DNA of 64,000 bases from JADJNW01 sp964517145. Its GTDB lineage: Bacteria; Bacteroidota; Bacteroidia; Chitinophagales; Saprospiraceae. The first letter of the stretch is position 1. Each line of letters starts with the position of its first letter. Below, piece by piece: positions 1 to 7,864 of the stretch. The DNA lies in assembly GCA_964517145.1 (NCBI GenBank), contig CAZFBN010000002.1, forward strand, positions 1-64,000, given 5' to 3'. The notes under the pieces are model-generated. The model saw nothing but the letters and a program-made list of their open reading frames with translations. It was not told the origin of the DNA and made no database searches. The translations under genes and the position numbers were made by a program.

Positions 1-68
1 CCTGAGGATGCTTCTCTTATATGTCAATCTTTTTAATTTTTAACAGCTTCTTAATTACAGATTGTTTT

Positions 69-737
69 ATGACAAAAGTTAGGATCGCAGTTGTAGATGA
101 TGATGCAGAATTCTTAAAACGGCTAGCAGATTTTTTTAATGTGCAGCCCCATCTGAGCTGTACGATTGCGGGAACATCCGTAGGCGCTTTGTTAGAAGAT
201 TTGACAGCATATCAGCGTGTTGACATTTTGTTGTTGGATATAAAACTGGCAAAAGGTGAAAGCATCGAGCACATTCAAAAGATCAAAAAACTACTCCCCG
301 ACACCAAAATCATTATGATGACGGGTTTTTCCAATCATGCTTACGTTATCAAATCCTTGCAAATGGGCGCTGATGGCTATTTTATTAAAGGCGGTGGCAT
401 AGACAAGCTACTGAGTGTCATAGATCGGGTAGTGACAGAAGGAACCTATTTTTCGCCGGCTGCTGCGCAGGCATTGTTACAACATGTGCAACAAAGTTCA
501 GCCACTTCTACCAATGTTAATTGGGAACAAGAGCCTTCTAATTCAAAGGATTTGACCAATCGCGAACGCGAAGTAGCGGAGGGCTTGACGCGCGGCATGA
601 GCTATAAAGAAATTGCAGCTAAACATTTTATTTCTATTAACACGGTGCGCTACTATGTAAAAGTTTTATATAGTAAAATGAATGTTTCCACTAAATTTGA
701 TTTTATAAAAGAATATAAAAATTATTTAAATAAATAA
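69..737 (+). CDS. LuxR/NarL-family response regulator
   Basis: Two-component response regulator of 222 residues. The receiver domain (about 1-125) has the acidic cluster D10-D12, the expected phospho-acceptor D57 in ILLLDIK, T85 in MMTG and K107 in GYFIKGG. A LuxR-type helix-turn-helix follows at about 156-205 (LTNREREVAEGLTRGMSYKE, then INTVRYYVKVLY). The linker is low in complexity (SSATSTN). I chose ATG 69 because the receiver fold starts directly after it; a start further upstream would add 16 hydrophobic residues absent from this family. No sensor kinase is visible, but the gene is at the left edge, so its partner may lie outside. The targets cannot be told from the sequence. A hairpin terminator follows at once. 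Confidence 0.9.
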   Translation: MTKVRIAVVDDDAEFLKRLADFFNVQPHLSCTIAGTSVGALLEDLTAYQRVDILLLDIKLAKGESIEHIQKIKKLLPDTKIIMMTGFSNHAYVIKSLQMGADGYFIKGGGIDKLLSVIDRVVTEGTYFSPAAAQALLQHVQQSSATSTNVNWEQEPSNSKDLTNREREVAEGLTRGMSYKEIAAKHFISINTVRYYVKVLYSKMNVSTKFDFIKEYKNYLNK

Positions 738-740
738 CAA

Positions 741-777
741 AGCAGCAATCGTGAAATACCATTGCTGCTGAATTTTT
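741..777 (+). terminator. Rho-independent terminator of the response-regulator gene
   Basis: Nine-base-pair perfect stem AGCAGCAAT / ATTGCTGCT (741-749 with 761-769), an 11-base loop, then GAATTTTTG. It starts four bases after the stop codon and separates this gene from the convergent acyl-CoA dehydrogenase. Confidence 0.7.
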
Positions 778-800
778 GATGTGAATCTTTTAGCTAAATA

Positions 801-1988
801 TCAAGCTTTTGCCGTGAGTTGATCCGTCAGCATCGCTTGGTACAATTGCCCTTGCAAAATGGCGCGGGAAATCACAATCCGTTGAACCTCAGAGGTTCCC
901 TCATAAATTTGTGTAATTTTCGCGTCTCGCATCAATCGCTCCACATGATATTCTTTTACAAAACCATAGCCGCCGTGCACCTGCACCGCCTCCACCGTGT
1001 GCCGCATCGCCACTTCCGACGCAAATAATTTTGCCATCGAACTTGCCGTGCTGTAATCCATGCCTTGATCCTTCATCCACGCCGCGCGATAGACCATGAG
1101 TTTAGCAGCTTCAATTTCAGTAGCCATGTCTGCCAACTTGAATGCAATGGCTTGATGCTGACTGATCGGCTTACCAAATGCCTCTCTTTCTTTGGAATAA
1201 CCCACAGCCAATTCATACGCGCCGCCCGCAATGCCCAGCGCTTGCGCTGCAATGCCGATGCGTCCGCCTTCCAGCGTTTTCATCGCAAATTTGAATCCGA
1301 ATCCATCTTCGCCGATGCGATTCGCTTTGGGCACTTTTACATCCGTGTACATGATGCTGGCTGTATCCGACGAGCGAATGCCCAATTTATCTTCTTTACC
1401 GCCGATCGTAACGCCTTCCCAATCCGTTTCCACCAGCAATGCATTGATGCCGCGATGTTTTTTGTCCGCATCCGTTTGCGCCATCACGATGTGCAGCTTA
1501 GAGGTCGCGCCATTGGTAATCCAGTTTTTTGTGCCGTTCAGCAAATAGTAATCGCCCATGTCAATCGCCGTGGTGCGCTGACTCGTGGCGTCGCTGCCCG
1601 CTTCGGGTTCTGACAGACAGAAGGAGCCAATCCATTCGCCGCTGGCAAGTTTGGGCAGGTACTTGGATTTTTGCTCCTCGGTGCCGTACATCTGAATGCC
1701 CCAAGCCACCAGCGAATTTTGCACCGACATAATTACGGAGCAGGAATTGTCCACTTTGGAAATTTCCTCCATCGCCAGCACGTACGACAGCGTGTCCATG
1801 CCGCCACCGCCGTATTCCGGCGCAATCATCATGCCCATGAAGCCCAGTTCGCTCATTTTGCGCACCTGTTCCTTTGGGTATTCCATTTTAGAATCGCGCT
1901 CAATGACGCCTGGTTTGAGTTCTCTTTGAGCAAAATCCCGGGCTACTTCCTGCACCGCCCGTTGTTCTTCTGTCAATTCAAAAAACAT
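801..1988 (-). CDS. Acyl-CoA dehydrogenase (short-chain type)
   Basis: FAD-dependent acyl-CoA dehydrogenase of 395 residues, the usual family length. It oxidises an acyl-CoA thioester to the trans-2-enoyl-CoA and passes electrons to electron-transfer flavoprotein. The N-terminal helical domain begins MFFELTEEQ. The middle domain carries the signatures CLSEPEAGSD and NGTKNWITNG. The C-terminal helical domain carries GGYGFVKEYHVERLMRDAKI and YEGTSEVQR, whose E363 fits the catalytic base of the short-chain/butyryl-CoA branch. No ETF or other beta-oxidation gene is next to it, so it appears to stand alone. Chain-length preference cannot be fixed from sequence; short-chain or branched-chain acyl-CoA is the likely substrate by family resemblance. 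Confidence 0.95.
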   Translation of the reverse strand: MFFELTEEQRAVQEVARDFAQRELKPGVIERDSKMEYPKEQVRKMSELGFMGMMIAPEYGGGGMDTLSYVLAMEEISKVDNSCSVIMSVQNSLVAWGIQMYGTEEQKSKYLPKLASGEWIGSFCLSEPEAGSDATSQRTTAIDMGDYYLLNGTKNWITNGATSKLHIVMAQTDADKKHRGINALLVETDWEGVTIGGKEDKLGIRSSDTASIMYTDVKVPKANRIGEDGFGFKFAMKTLEGGRIGIAAQALGIAGGAYELAVGYSKEREAFGKPISQHQAIAFKLADMATEIEAAKLMVYRAAWMKDQGMDYSTASSMAKLFASEVAMRHTVEAVQVHGGYGFVKEYHVERLMRDAKITQIYEGTSEVQRIVISRAILQGQLYQAMLTDQLTAKA

Positions 1989-2221
1989 GTTCTTTTATTT
2001 GGTTAGTACAACAATCTTTTTTCGCGTAGCGAATTTACGCTAAATTCTTGACATCACAAAAATTTCAACAGCAATGTCCAAACGACGGTTCAAAGAAATT
2101 TAAATAAAAAAAGCCGATCTTTGGCAGAAAATTATTTGTTTTACAACCAACCTCGTTCAAGTCTGGGACTGGAACGCAATATCAAAGCGTCTCCTGACAC
2201 GCAGCAGTAAAAATTAAAAAA

Positions 2222-4033
2222 ATGGAATCGCAACTAACTTCAAACCTCGAACTCCAAACCTCGAACTTAACCCAACTCCGCCAAGCCATGCGCGCGCATG
2301 GAGTCGATGCCTATATCATTCCAACGAGCGACCCGCATCAGAGTGAATACGTCGCCGACCATTGGAAAAGCCGCGAGTGGATTTCTGGTTTTACCGGTTC
2401 AGCGGGTATCGTCGTTATTACACAAGATCATGCCGGACTTTGGACGGATTCTCGTTATTTTTTACAGGCTGAAAATCAATTAGATGGCTCCCAATTTGTA
2501 CTGTACAAACAACAATCGACCGGTACGCCGGAACACGTCACTTGGCTAGCAGAACATTTGCCGAAAGGCAGCACCGTGGGCATTGATGGGCATTTGTTTT
2601 CGGTTGGGCAATTGCGGCATCTGGAAAAGCATTTACAGCCAAAAGAGATTGATATTCAAACAAATATAGATATAATTGATGCTGTTTGGAAAGATCGCCC
2701 GACATTGCCATTGGATCCGATTTTTGAATATGATGTAACATTTGCCGGAGAAAGCCGCGCTGATAAATTGAATCGCATTAGTAGAAAAATGGTGGAGCAA
2801 GGGGCTGATTATCATTTAATTACAACTTTAGACGATATTGCCTGGGCGCTGAATATTCGCGGCAAAGATGTAGAATGTAATCCCGTTGCAATCAGTTATT
2901 TAGTGATTGGTAAAGAAATAGCGTATTTATTTATCAATGCTGAAAAAGTGTCGGATGAAATTAAGACTAATTTGAATAATGACGGAGTCATTTTAAAACC
3001 GTATGATGCGATTGAATCTTTTTTACAACAACTAGAAGCCCCGATTTTAGTGGACGAGCGCTCGATTAGTGTGCGTTTGTTTCAAGCCATTCCCGAAAAT
3101 CAAATTATAAAAGGCGACAATATTACATTGTTGTTAAAAGCGATTAAAAATCCTACCGAAATAAGCCACCTGCGCGAAGCCATGCGCAAGGACGGCGTGG
3201 CGCTGCTGCGTTTTTTCCGCTGGCTGGAACAAGCATTGCAAACCCGCACCGTTACTGAATATAAAGCTGGTCGAAAACTCAATGAATTCCGCGCTGCTCA
3301 GGGTAATTACTTTGGCGAAAGTTTTACCGCGATTGTAGGATACAATGCCAATGGAGCCATCGTGCACTACCGCCCGGAGGAAGGCAGTTCGGCTGAGATT
3401 CAATCGGATGGCATTTTATTATTGGATTCTGGTGGACAATATCTAGAAGGCACGACTGACATCACCCGCACAGTTGCCCTCGGCACGCCAACCGAAGAGC
3501 AGAAACGGCATTACACCCTAGTTTTGAAAGGACATATTGCATTGGCAAAAGCGAAATTTCCTGCTGGAACTACTGGTGTTCAACTAGATACACTTGCACG
3601 ACAATTTTTATGGCAGCAGGGTTTGAATTTTGGACACGGCGTTGGGCATGGTGTTGGTTTTTTTCTCAATGTGCACGAGCCGCCGCAGGGCTTCACGTCC
3701 AGCCCCAACAATCAGCGCGGCAGCACCCCGCACGAACCCGGTATGCTCACCTCCAACGAACCGGGTTTTTACAAAACGGGTGAATATGGCATTCGCATCG
3801 AGAATTTGGTGTTATGCACAGAAGCCGAGGAAAATGAGTTTGGAAAATTTTTGCAATTTGATACCTTAACGCTTTTTCCGATTGATACGACGCTGGTTGA
3901 CAGTAGCTTACTGACGCAAGAAGAAAAAAGCTGGTTCAACGAATATCAGCGTCGGGTGTTTAATGAATTGACGCCGAGGTTGGACGGGGAAGAGGTGGAG
4001 TGGCTGCGGAGGAAGTGTGACCGAGTGAATTAG
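2222..4033 (+). CDS. pepP: Xaa-Pro aminopeptidase P (M24B)
   Basis: Cytoplasmic metallo-aminopeptidase of 603 residues that removes an N-terminal residue preceding proline. It has the three-part structure of the eukaryotic-like aminopeptidase P branch: two creatinase-type N-terminal domains (about 13-310, with SDPHQSEYVADHWKSREWIS and FTGSAG) and a C-terminal pita-bread domain. The five dinuclear-metal ligands are visible: D402 (LLLDSGGQY), D413 (GTTDITR), H476 (GVGHGVGFF), E513 (TSNEPGFY) and E527 (GIRIENLVL). No signal peptide is seen. The first 13 or so residues (SNLELQTSNL) are encoded by a heptamer repeat (2236-2279) and are probably not ancestral; the family core starts near LTQLRQAMRAHGVDAYI. 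It is flanked by repeat-rich spacers and has no clear operon partner. Confidence 0.93.
   Translation: MESQLTSNLELQTSNLTQLRQAMRAHGVDAYIIPTSDPHQSEYVADHWKSREWISGFTGSAGIVVITQDHAGLWTDSRYFLQAENQLDGSQFVLYKQQSTGTPEHVTWLAEHLPKGSTVGIDGHLFSVGQLRHLEKHLQPKEIDIQTNIDIIDAVWKDRPTLPLDPIFEYDVTFAGESRADKLNRISRKMVEQGADYHLITTLDDIAWALNIRGKDVECNPVAISYLVIGKEIAYLFINAEKVSDEIKTNLNNDGVILKPYDAIESFLQQLEAPILVDERSISVRLFQAIPENQIIKGDNITLLLKAIKNPTEISHLREAMRKDGVALLRFFRWLEQALQTRTVTEYKAGRKLNEFRAAQGNYFGESFTAIVGYNANGAIVHYRPEEGSSAEIQSDGILLLDSGGQYLEGTTDITRTVALGTPTEEQKRHYTLVLKGHIALAKAKFPAGTTGVQLDTLARQFLWQQGLNFGHGVGHGVGFFLNVHEPPQGFTSSPNNQRGSTPHEPGMLTSNEPGFYKTGEYGIRIENLVLCTEAEENEFGKFLQFDTLTLFPIDTTLVDSSLLTQEEKSWFNEYQRRVFNELTPRLDGEEVEWLRRKCDRVN
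2236..2279 (+). repeat. Heptamer repeat tract inside the pepP start
   Basis: Imperfect 7-base tandem units: TCAAACC, TCGAACT, CCAAACC, TCGAACT, TAACCCA. Two TCGAACT units are exact. It starts 14 bases after the ATG and is translated. It has the same period as the intergenic tracts elsewhere in the window. Confidence 0.7.
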
Positions 4034-4094
4034 AGCAAAAGCGACTTTTTTAACACATATAATTTTTCGCTCTTTACAGCCCTTATCGCATAAT

Positions 4095-4138
4095 CGGAAC
4101 GCGGATGACGCGGATTTGACGGATTCACGCGGATTTTG
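4095..4138 (+). repeat. GCGGAT-rich dispersed repeat
   Basis: The units CGCGGATGA, CGCGGATTTGA, CGGATTCA and CGCGGATTT recur with a spacing near 10 bases. Related stretches occur at 46837-46871 and, more weakly, at 23832-23860, all outside recognisable genes. Confidence 0.6.
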
Positions 4139-4174
4139 TAACGATATTTTTATTGTAATTTGAATTGAAGGAAT

Positions 4175-4248
4175 TGTCCCAGCGGGACAAAATATTGGTA
4201 GTAGTAATGTGTGTCTCCGTATATTTGTGTGCCGTAGATACACGACAA
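4175..4248 (+). repeat. Hairpin TGTCCC-AGC-GGGACA with trailing segment
   Basis: A perfect 6-base-pair stem (4176-4181 with 4185-4190, extended by flanking T-A pairs) is followed by AAATATTGGTAGTAG and then GTGTGCCGTAGATACACGAC. It is reminiscent, from memory, of an interspersed repeat found in Bacteroidota spacers. Only one copy was seen in this window, so the repeat status rests on that resemblance. Confidence 0.4.
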
Positions 4249-4261
4249 TCTTGAATTTGAA

Positions 4262-4402
4262 AACGAGCCGTGCGTGAGGGATAGCAGCGGTACCGACCGC
4301 AGGGAGGTGAGAGCGGATAGCCCGACCCCGCCTCCACTAAAGCTTCGGCGGGCGAAGCCCTACTACGACTGTTTTTGAGGCGGGGCACGCCCAAATTATC
4401 TG
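4262..4402 (-). repeat. GC-rich structured dispersed repeat, copy 1
   Basis: Read on the minus strand it shares several blocks, in the same order, with 48674-48788: AGATAATTTGGGCGTGCCCC, GGTCGGGCTATCCGCT, ACCTCC and CTATCCCTCACGC. This copy has an extra inserted arm whose ends pair (GCCCCGCCTC with GAGGCGGGGT). It is much richer in GC than the flanking spacer. It lies upstream of rlmN. Confidence 0.75.
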
Positions 4403-4452
4403 AACCTTGATTCTTCTGATTTTGTTGATTGGTTTGATTTGGAAAAAATATT

Positions 4453-5502
4453 ATGACAACAACCATAAAAAAAGACATCCGTCAACTCTCTAAAGCGGAA
4501 CTCGAAGCGGTTTTCGTGGAAATGGGCGAGCCGCGCTTTCGGGCGAAGCAGGTGCACGAGTGGCTGTGGCAGAAGGGCGTGCATTCGTTTGAGGCGATGA
4601 CGAACCTATCGAAGGCATTGCGGGAGAAGTTGACCGAACAGTTTGTAATTCAAAACATTACACTTGATAAACAACAGCGAAGTCTCGATGGCACGATTAA
4701 GTCGCGCTGGCGCTTGCACGACGGGCATTTCATGGAGTCAGTGCTGATACCGGTGCCGGAGGATAATCGCTTCACGGTGTGCGTGTCGTGCCAAGTGGGA
4801 TGCAGCCTTACGTGCTCGTTTTGCGCGACGGGGCGTATGAAGCGCGTGCGCAATCTGGATGCGGCGGAGATTTTTGACCAGGTGGTGCTGGTGAATCAAC
4901 AATCGCTGGAGGTGTTCGGGCATCCGCTCACGAACATCGTGTATATGGGCATGGGCGAGCCGCTGCTGGCGTACAAAAATGTGCTGGAGAGTGTGGAACG
5001 CATCACGTCGCCAGAGGGTTTGGGCATGTCGCCGAAGCGCATCACGGTGAGCACGGCGGGCATTGCGAAGATGATACGAAAACTGGCGGATGATGGCGTG
5101 AAATTTAATTTGGCGCTCTCGCTCCACGCGGCGGATGATGTGAAACGCAACGAAATCATGCCGATTAATGAGCAAAATGATTTGGAATCGTTGATGGATG
5201 CGCTGGAATATTTTTATCAGACGACGGGCAACCGCATTAGCTACGAGTACATTGCCTTTCAGAATTTTAATGACAACATCGAAGATGCGAGGAATTTGTT
5301 GAAGCTCTGCAAGCGTTTTCCGGTGCGGGTGAATATTATTGAATATAATCCGATTGACGGCGCGCCGTTTTTAAAATCAACTGCGCATAAAATTGATGAA
5401 TTTGCACAATATTTGACAGAACGAGGGGTAATGGTGATGGTGCGGCGCAGCCGGGGCAAGGATATTGATGCGGCGTGCGGGCAATTGGCGAATAAGGAGT
5501 AA
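4453..5502 (+). CDS. rlmN: Dual-specificity RNA methyltransferase RlmN
   Basis: Radical-SAM enzyme of 349 residues that methylates C2 of adenosine 2503 in 23S rRNA, and in many bacteria A37 of some tRNAs. The [4Fe-4S] cysteines follow the CxxxCxxC pattern at C117, C121 and C124 (CSLTCSFCATGR). The C-terminal cysteine that takes part in methyl transfer is C342 in AACGQL. The family motifs NIVYMGMGEPL, ITVSTAGI and LALSLHA are intact, and length is typical. The start ATG 4453 gives a normal N-terminus (TTTIKKDIRQLSKAEL). It is monocistronic as far as can be seen. Confidence 0.97.
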   Translation: MTTTIKKDIRQLSKAELEAVFVEMGEPRFRAKQVHEWLWQKGVHSFEAMTNLSKALREKLTEQFVIQNITLDKQQRSLDGTIKSRWRLHDGHFMESVLIPVPEDNRFTVCVSCQVGCSLTCSFCATGRMKRVRNLDAAEIFDQVVLVNQQSLEVFGHPLTNIVYMGMGEPLLAYKNVLESVERITSPEGLGMSPKRITVSTAGIAKMIRKLADDGVKFNLALSLHAADDVKRNEIMPINEQNDLESLMDALEYFYQTTGNRISYEYIAFQNFNDNIEDARNLLKLCKRFPVRVNIIEYNPIDGAPFLKSTAHKIDEFAQYLTERGVMVMVRRSRGKDIDAACGQLANKE

Positions 5503-5507
5503 TGGAA

Positions 5508-5534
5508 AGTTAAGAGTTTTAAAGTTTTAATAAT
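5508..5534 (+). repeat. Heptamer-like tract after rlmN
   Basis: AT-rich units AGTTAAG, AGTTTTA, AAGTTTT, AATAATA begin six bases after the rlmN stop. Period near 7, poorly conserved. Confidence 0.4.
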
Positions 5535-5603
5535 AAGTTGTGAATGGGAGGTGACTTTTTGCTAAAAGGTTGCGACCTTTGAAGAGAAAAATTGAATGAT
5601 TGT

Positions 5604-6623
5604 ATGACGATTCGTGCTTTAATTGCTTACCTCGAAACCATTGCGCCCCCGGTTTACCAAGAGGAATATGACAATGCGGGGTTGATTGTAGGCGACCCCA
5701 ACGCTGATTTGCAAGGGGTTTTGCTTTGTCTGGATTCAACAGAAGCCATTGTAGATGAAGCTATTGAGAAAAATTGTAATTTAATTGTAGCCCACCACCC
5801 TATTGTTTTTCGGTGTTTGAAGAAAATAACCGGCAAAAATTACGTGGAGCGCACGGTAATGAAAGCAATTCAGAATAATATTTCGATTTACGCCATTCAT
5901 ACCAATTTAGATAATGTTTATCACCAGGGAGTGAACGCTAAAATTTGCCAAAAGCTAGGTTTAGAATACACTCAAATTCTCTCGCCGAAAAAAGTTTTGA
6001 AGCAATTTGCGATTACGGTTCCCGCAGAACAAGCAAAAATTGTACGCAACCTGATGCTTACTGCTGGACTTACAGAAGTGAATGCCACTAACGCGATTGA
6101 CTACACCCTGGATGGCAGCGAGGAGCAAGTACGACTGACGGCAGTGGCGCCAGGAAGCATGGAGGGGAAAATTCGACACGCTTTGGAAAAAGCAGAAGGG
6201 CTATTGGAAATCAATGCGTTAGAAACACCCAGCAAGGAATTAGGAGCTGGCATGTTGGGCTATTTGCCACAGCCAATGACAGAATTAGATTTTTTACAAT
6301 ACGTGAAAGACGCTTTACGCGCAGGCGTCGTGCGCCACACGGCATTGCGCGGGCAGGACGTGCGCACCGTGGCAGTGTGCGGCGGTTCTGGCAGCTTTTT
6401 GCTGGGCAATGCTATTGTACAAGGTGCGGATGTGTTGGTAACGGCGGATTTCAAGTACCATGAGTTTTTTGATGCGGATGGTAAAATTGTCATCGCTGAT
6501 GTGGGACATTTTGAAAGTGAGCAATTTACAATCGAATTATTGCAGGAAATAATCTCGAAAAAATTTAGTAACTTTGCGCTCCATTGTACGGAAAGGTCAA
6601 CCAATCCGGTTTATTATTTGTAG
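5604..6623 (+). CDS. Nif3-like dinuclear metal-binding protein
   Basis: Protein of 339 residues of the Nif3/YbgI family, a toroidal hexamer with two metal ions per subunit. The biochemical function of the family is unsettled; GTP cyclohydrolase 1 type 2 is an annotation of weak standing. Metal-site motifs are visible: AHHPIVF, the THLDN-like THTNLDNVYHQGVN region, and the C-terminal DVGHFESEQF. As in the longer bacterial form, a roughly 130-residue domain is inserted in the middle. I chose ATG 5604 over an in-frame TTG at 5592 because the family begins close to MTIRALIAYLE. It is followed by a zinc-ribbon protein gene, a pairing that recurs in many bacteria and suggests a shared role. Confidence 0.92.
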   Translation: MTIRALIAYLETIAPPVYQEEYDNAGLIVGDPNADLQGVLLCLDSTEAIVDEAIEKNCNLIVAHHPIVFRCLKKITGKNYVERTVMKAIQNNISIYAIHTNLDNVYHQGVNAKICQKLGLEYTQILSPKKVLKQFAITVPAEQAKIVRNLMLTAGLTEVNATNAIDYTLDGSEEQVRLTAVAPGSMEGKIRHALEKAEGLLEINALETPSKELGAGMLGYLPQPMTELDFLQYVKDALRAGVVRHTALRGQDVRTVAVCGGSGSFLLGNAIVQGADVLVTADFKYHEFFDADGKIVIADVGHFESEQFTIELLQEIISKKFSNFALHCTERSTNPVYYL

Positions 6624-6781
6624 AACTTGTTTAAAATTGACGATTTTATTTAATATGACAGAGGCAATTCGACGCTACATTCTCTTATTCAAGAGTAGAT
6701 TGTTGAATCTTCCAAAATACGAGAACGTAGGAGCTTAGTTTGAAAAGATATTACGATTTTTCATTAATTTTAAACAAGCTC
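6624..6781 (+). repeat. MITE-like inverted-repeat element, copy A
   Basis: The left end GAACTTGTTTAAAATT abuts the Nif3 stop codon (TAG plus G). The right end AATTTTAAACAAGCTC is its inverted partner. Inside is an imperfect palindrome (CTACATTCTC with GAGAACGTAG). The whole element is 158 bases without coding sense. Copies B (53232-53439) and C (26334-26710) share both ends. The rest of the 308-base spacer holds the octamer tract below and an AT-rich stretch before the next gene. Confidence 0.75.
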
Positions 6782-6825
6782 GTAGTATTTGTCTTGTTAT
6801 CGATTATTTGTTATTGGGGATTTTT

Positions 6826-6890
6826 ATAAACCGAAAACCGATAAACCGTTACACCAATAAACCCATTAAGCCGATAAACCGAACAACCCC
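6826..6890 (+). repeat. Octamer-like tandem tract
   Basis: About eight imperfect units around ATAAACCG (ATAAACCG, ATAAACCG, TTACACCA, ATAAACCC, ATTAAGCCG, ATAAACCG). It follows element copy A in the spacer upstream of the zinc-ribbon gene. Confidence 0.6.
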
Positions 6891-6931
6891 AAATTTCTAA
6901 CATTTATTGTCTAATATTAATATGTAAATAA

Positions 6932-7723
6932 ATGGCAGTTGAATTAACAGTTGAAGAAAAGCTGAGACAATTATTTGAACTCCAACGGCTGGATTCTCAA
7001 ATTGATGAAATCCAGATTTTAAAAGGAGAATTACCCGCAGAAGTGCAGGATTTGGAAGATGAATTAACCGGGTTGGAAACTCGTTTGAACCGCTTGCAAT
7101 CAGAAATGAAAGACGCACAGGGTGATGTGAGTCGTTTTCAGGGAAACATTAAAGAATCAGAAGCCAATATACAGCGTTATCAGTCGCAAATGGACAATGT
7201 GAAGAACAACCGAGAATACGAGGCGCTGACGAAGGAATTGGAATTACAAAAGCTTGAAATTGAGCTGAATGAGAAAAAAGTGCGCCAAATGCGTGCTGAT
7301 GTGGAAAAGAAAGATGACCTGCTGAAGGCAACCGAAGAGCGCCTTCAACGCAAACGCAAAGAACTGGACACAAAGCGCATGGAATTGCAGCAAATTATAG
7401 AAAAGACTGAAGCGGAAGAGCAAGAACTACGCCGCCGTTCGACGGTGGCACGCGAAAAAATTGAAGAACGCCTGTTGCGTGCTTATGATAAAATCCGGTC
7501 TTCTTATCGCAATGGTTTGGCAGTGGTGACGGTGGAGCGAAATTCCTGCGGAGGATGTTTTAATAAAATTCCACCTCAGTTGCAATTGGAAATTGCGGTG
7601 AGTAAAAATATCGTGGCGTGCGAGCACTGTGGTCGTATCTTGGTGGACGACAGCACGGTAGGGATTGAGCGCGAGAAAAAAGAATATTCGTCTTCGTCGC
7701 CTGTAGAATTGGACGATTTTTAA
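6932..7723 (+). CDS. Coiled-coil protein with C4 zinc ribbon
   Basis: Protein of 263 residues. Residues 5-190 are an almost unbroken coiled coil rich in E, K, Q and L. The C-terminal zinc ribbon has two CxxC knuckles, CGGCFNKIPPQ and CEHCGRIL, separated by about 20 residues. It belongs to the CT398/C4-type zinc ribbon family, found in many bacteria next to nif3-like genes, as here. The molecular role is unknown; nucleic-acid binding or scaffolding is a reasonable guess. The last 20 residues are charged and serine-rich (YSSSSPVELDDF). ATG 6932 is preceded by an A-rich leader, normal for Bacteroidota. Confidence 0.9.
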   Translation: MAVELTVEEKLRQLFELQRLDSQIDEIQILKGELPAEVQDLEDELTGLETRLNRLQSEMKDAQGDVSRFQGNIKESEANIQRYQSQMDNVKNNREYEALTKELELQKLEIELNEKKVRQMRADVEKKDDLLKATEERLQRKRKELDTKRMELQQIIEKTEAEEQELRRRSTVAREKIEERLLRAYDKIRSSYRNGLAVVTVERNSCGGCFNKIPPQLQLEIAVSKNIVACEHCGRILVDDSTVGIEREKKEYSSSSPVELDDF

Positions 7724-7782
7724 AAAATCTCCAGCATAAATGCGGCGTGTTTGCATAAACGCGTCCTCATTTTTTACATCAA

Positions 7783-7836
7783 ACAAAAGTCTTGAGGAAC
7801 TCGGCACTTGCCCGAACCTTGAGACTTTTGTCGTTT
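7783..7836 (+). terminator. Hairpin terminator after the zinc-ribbon gene
   Basis: Perfect 10-base-pair stem ACAAAAGTCT / AGACTTTTGT (7783-7792 with 7822-7831) with a 29-base loop that pairs partly. The downstream T-run is weak (CGTTTAT), so termination efficiency is uncertain. Confidence 0.5.
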
Positions 7837-7864
7837 ATACAATGGAATACTCAATAACCTCCAG

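Larger units (their letters stand above)
4034..4452. other. Repeat-filled spacer between pepP and rlmN
   Basis: No gene is seen in these 419 bases. It holds three different repeat types in a row: a GCGGAT-rich tract (4095-4138), a short hairpin followed by a conserved-looking tail (4175-4248), and a GC-rich structured repeat (4262-4402). The last 50 bases before rlmN are AT-rich and probably hold its promoter. Confidence 0.7.

Noticed and set aside
4738..5175. Minus-strand frames opposite rlmN
   Set aside because: RlmN is complete with all catalytic cysteines; the opposite product is histidine- and arginine-rich noise.
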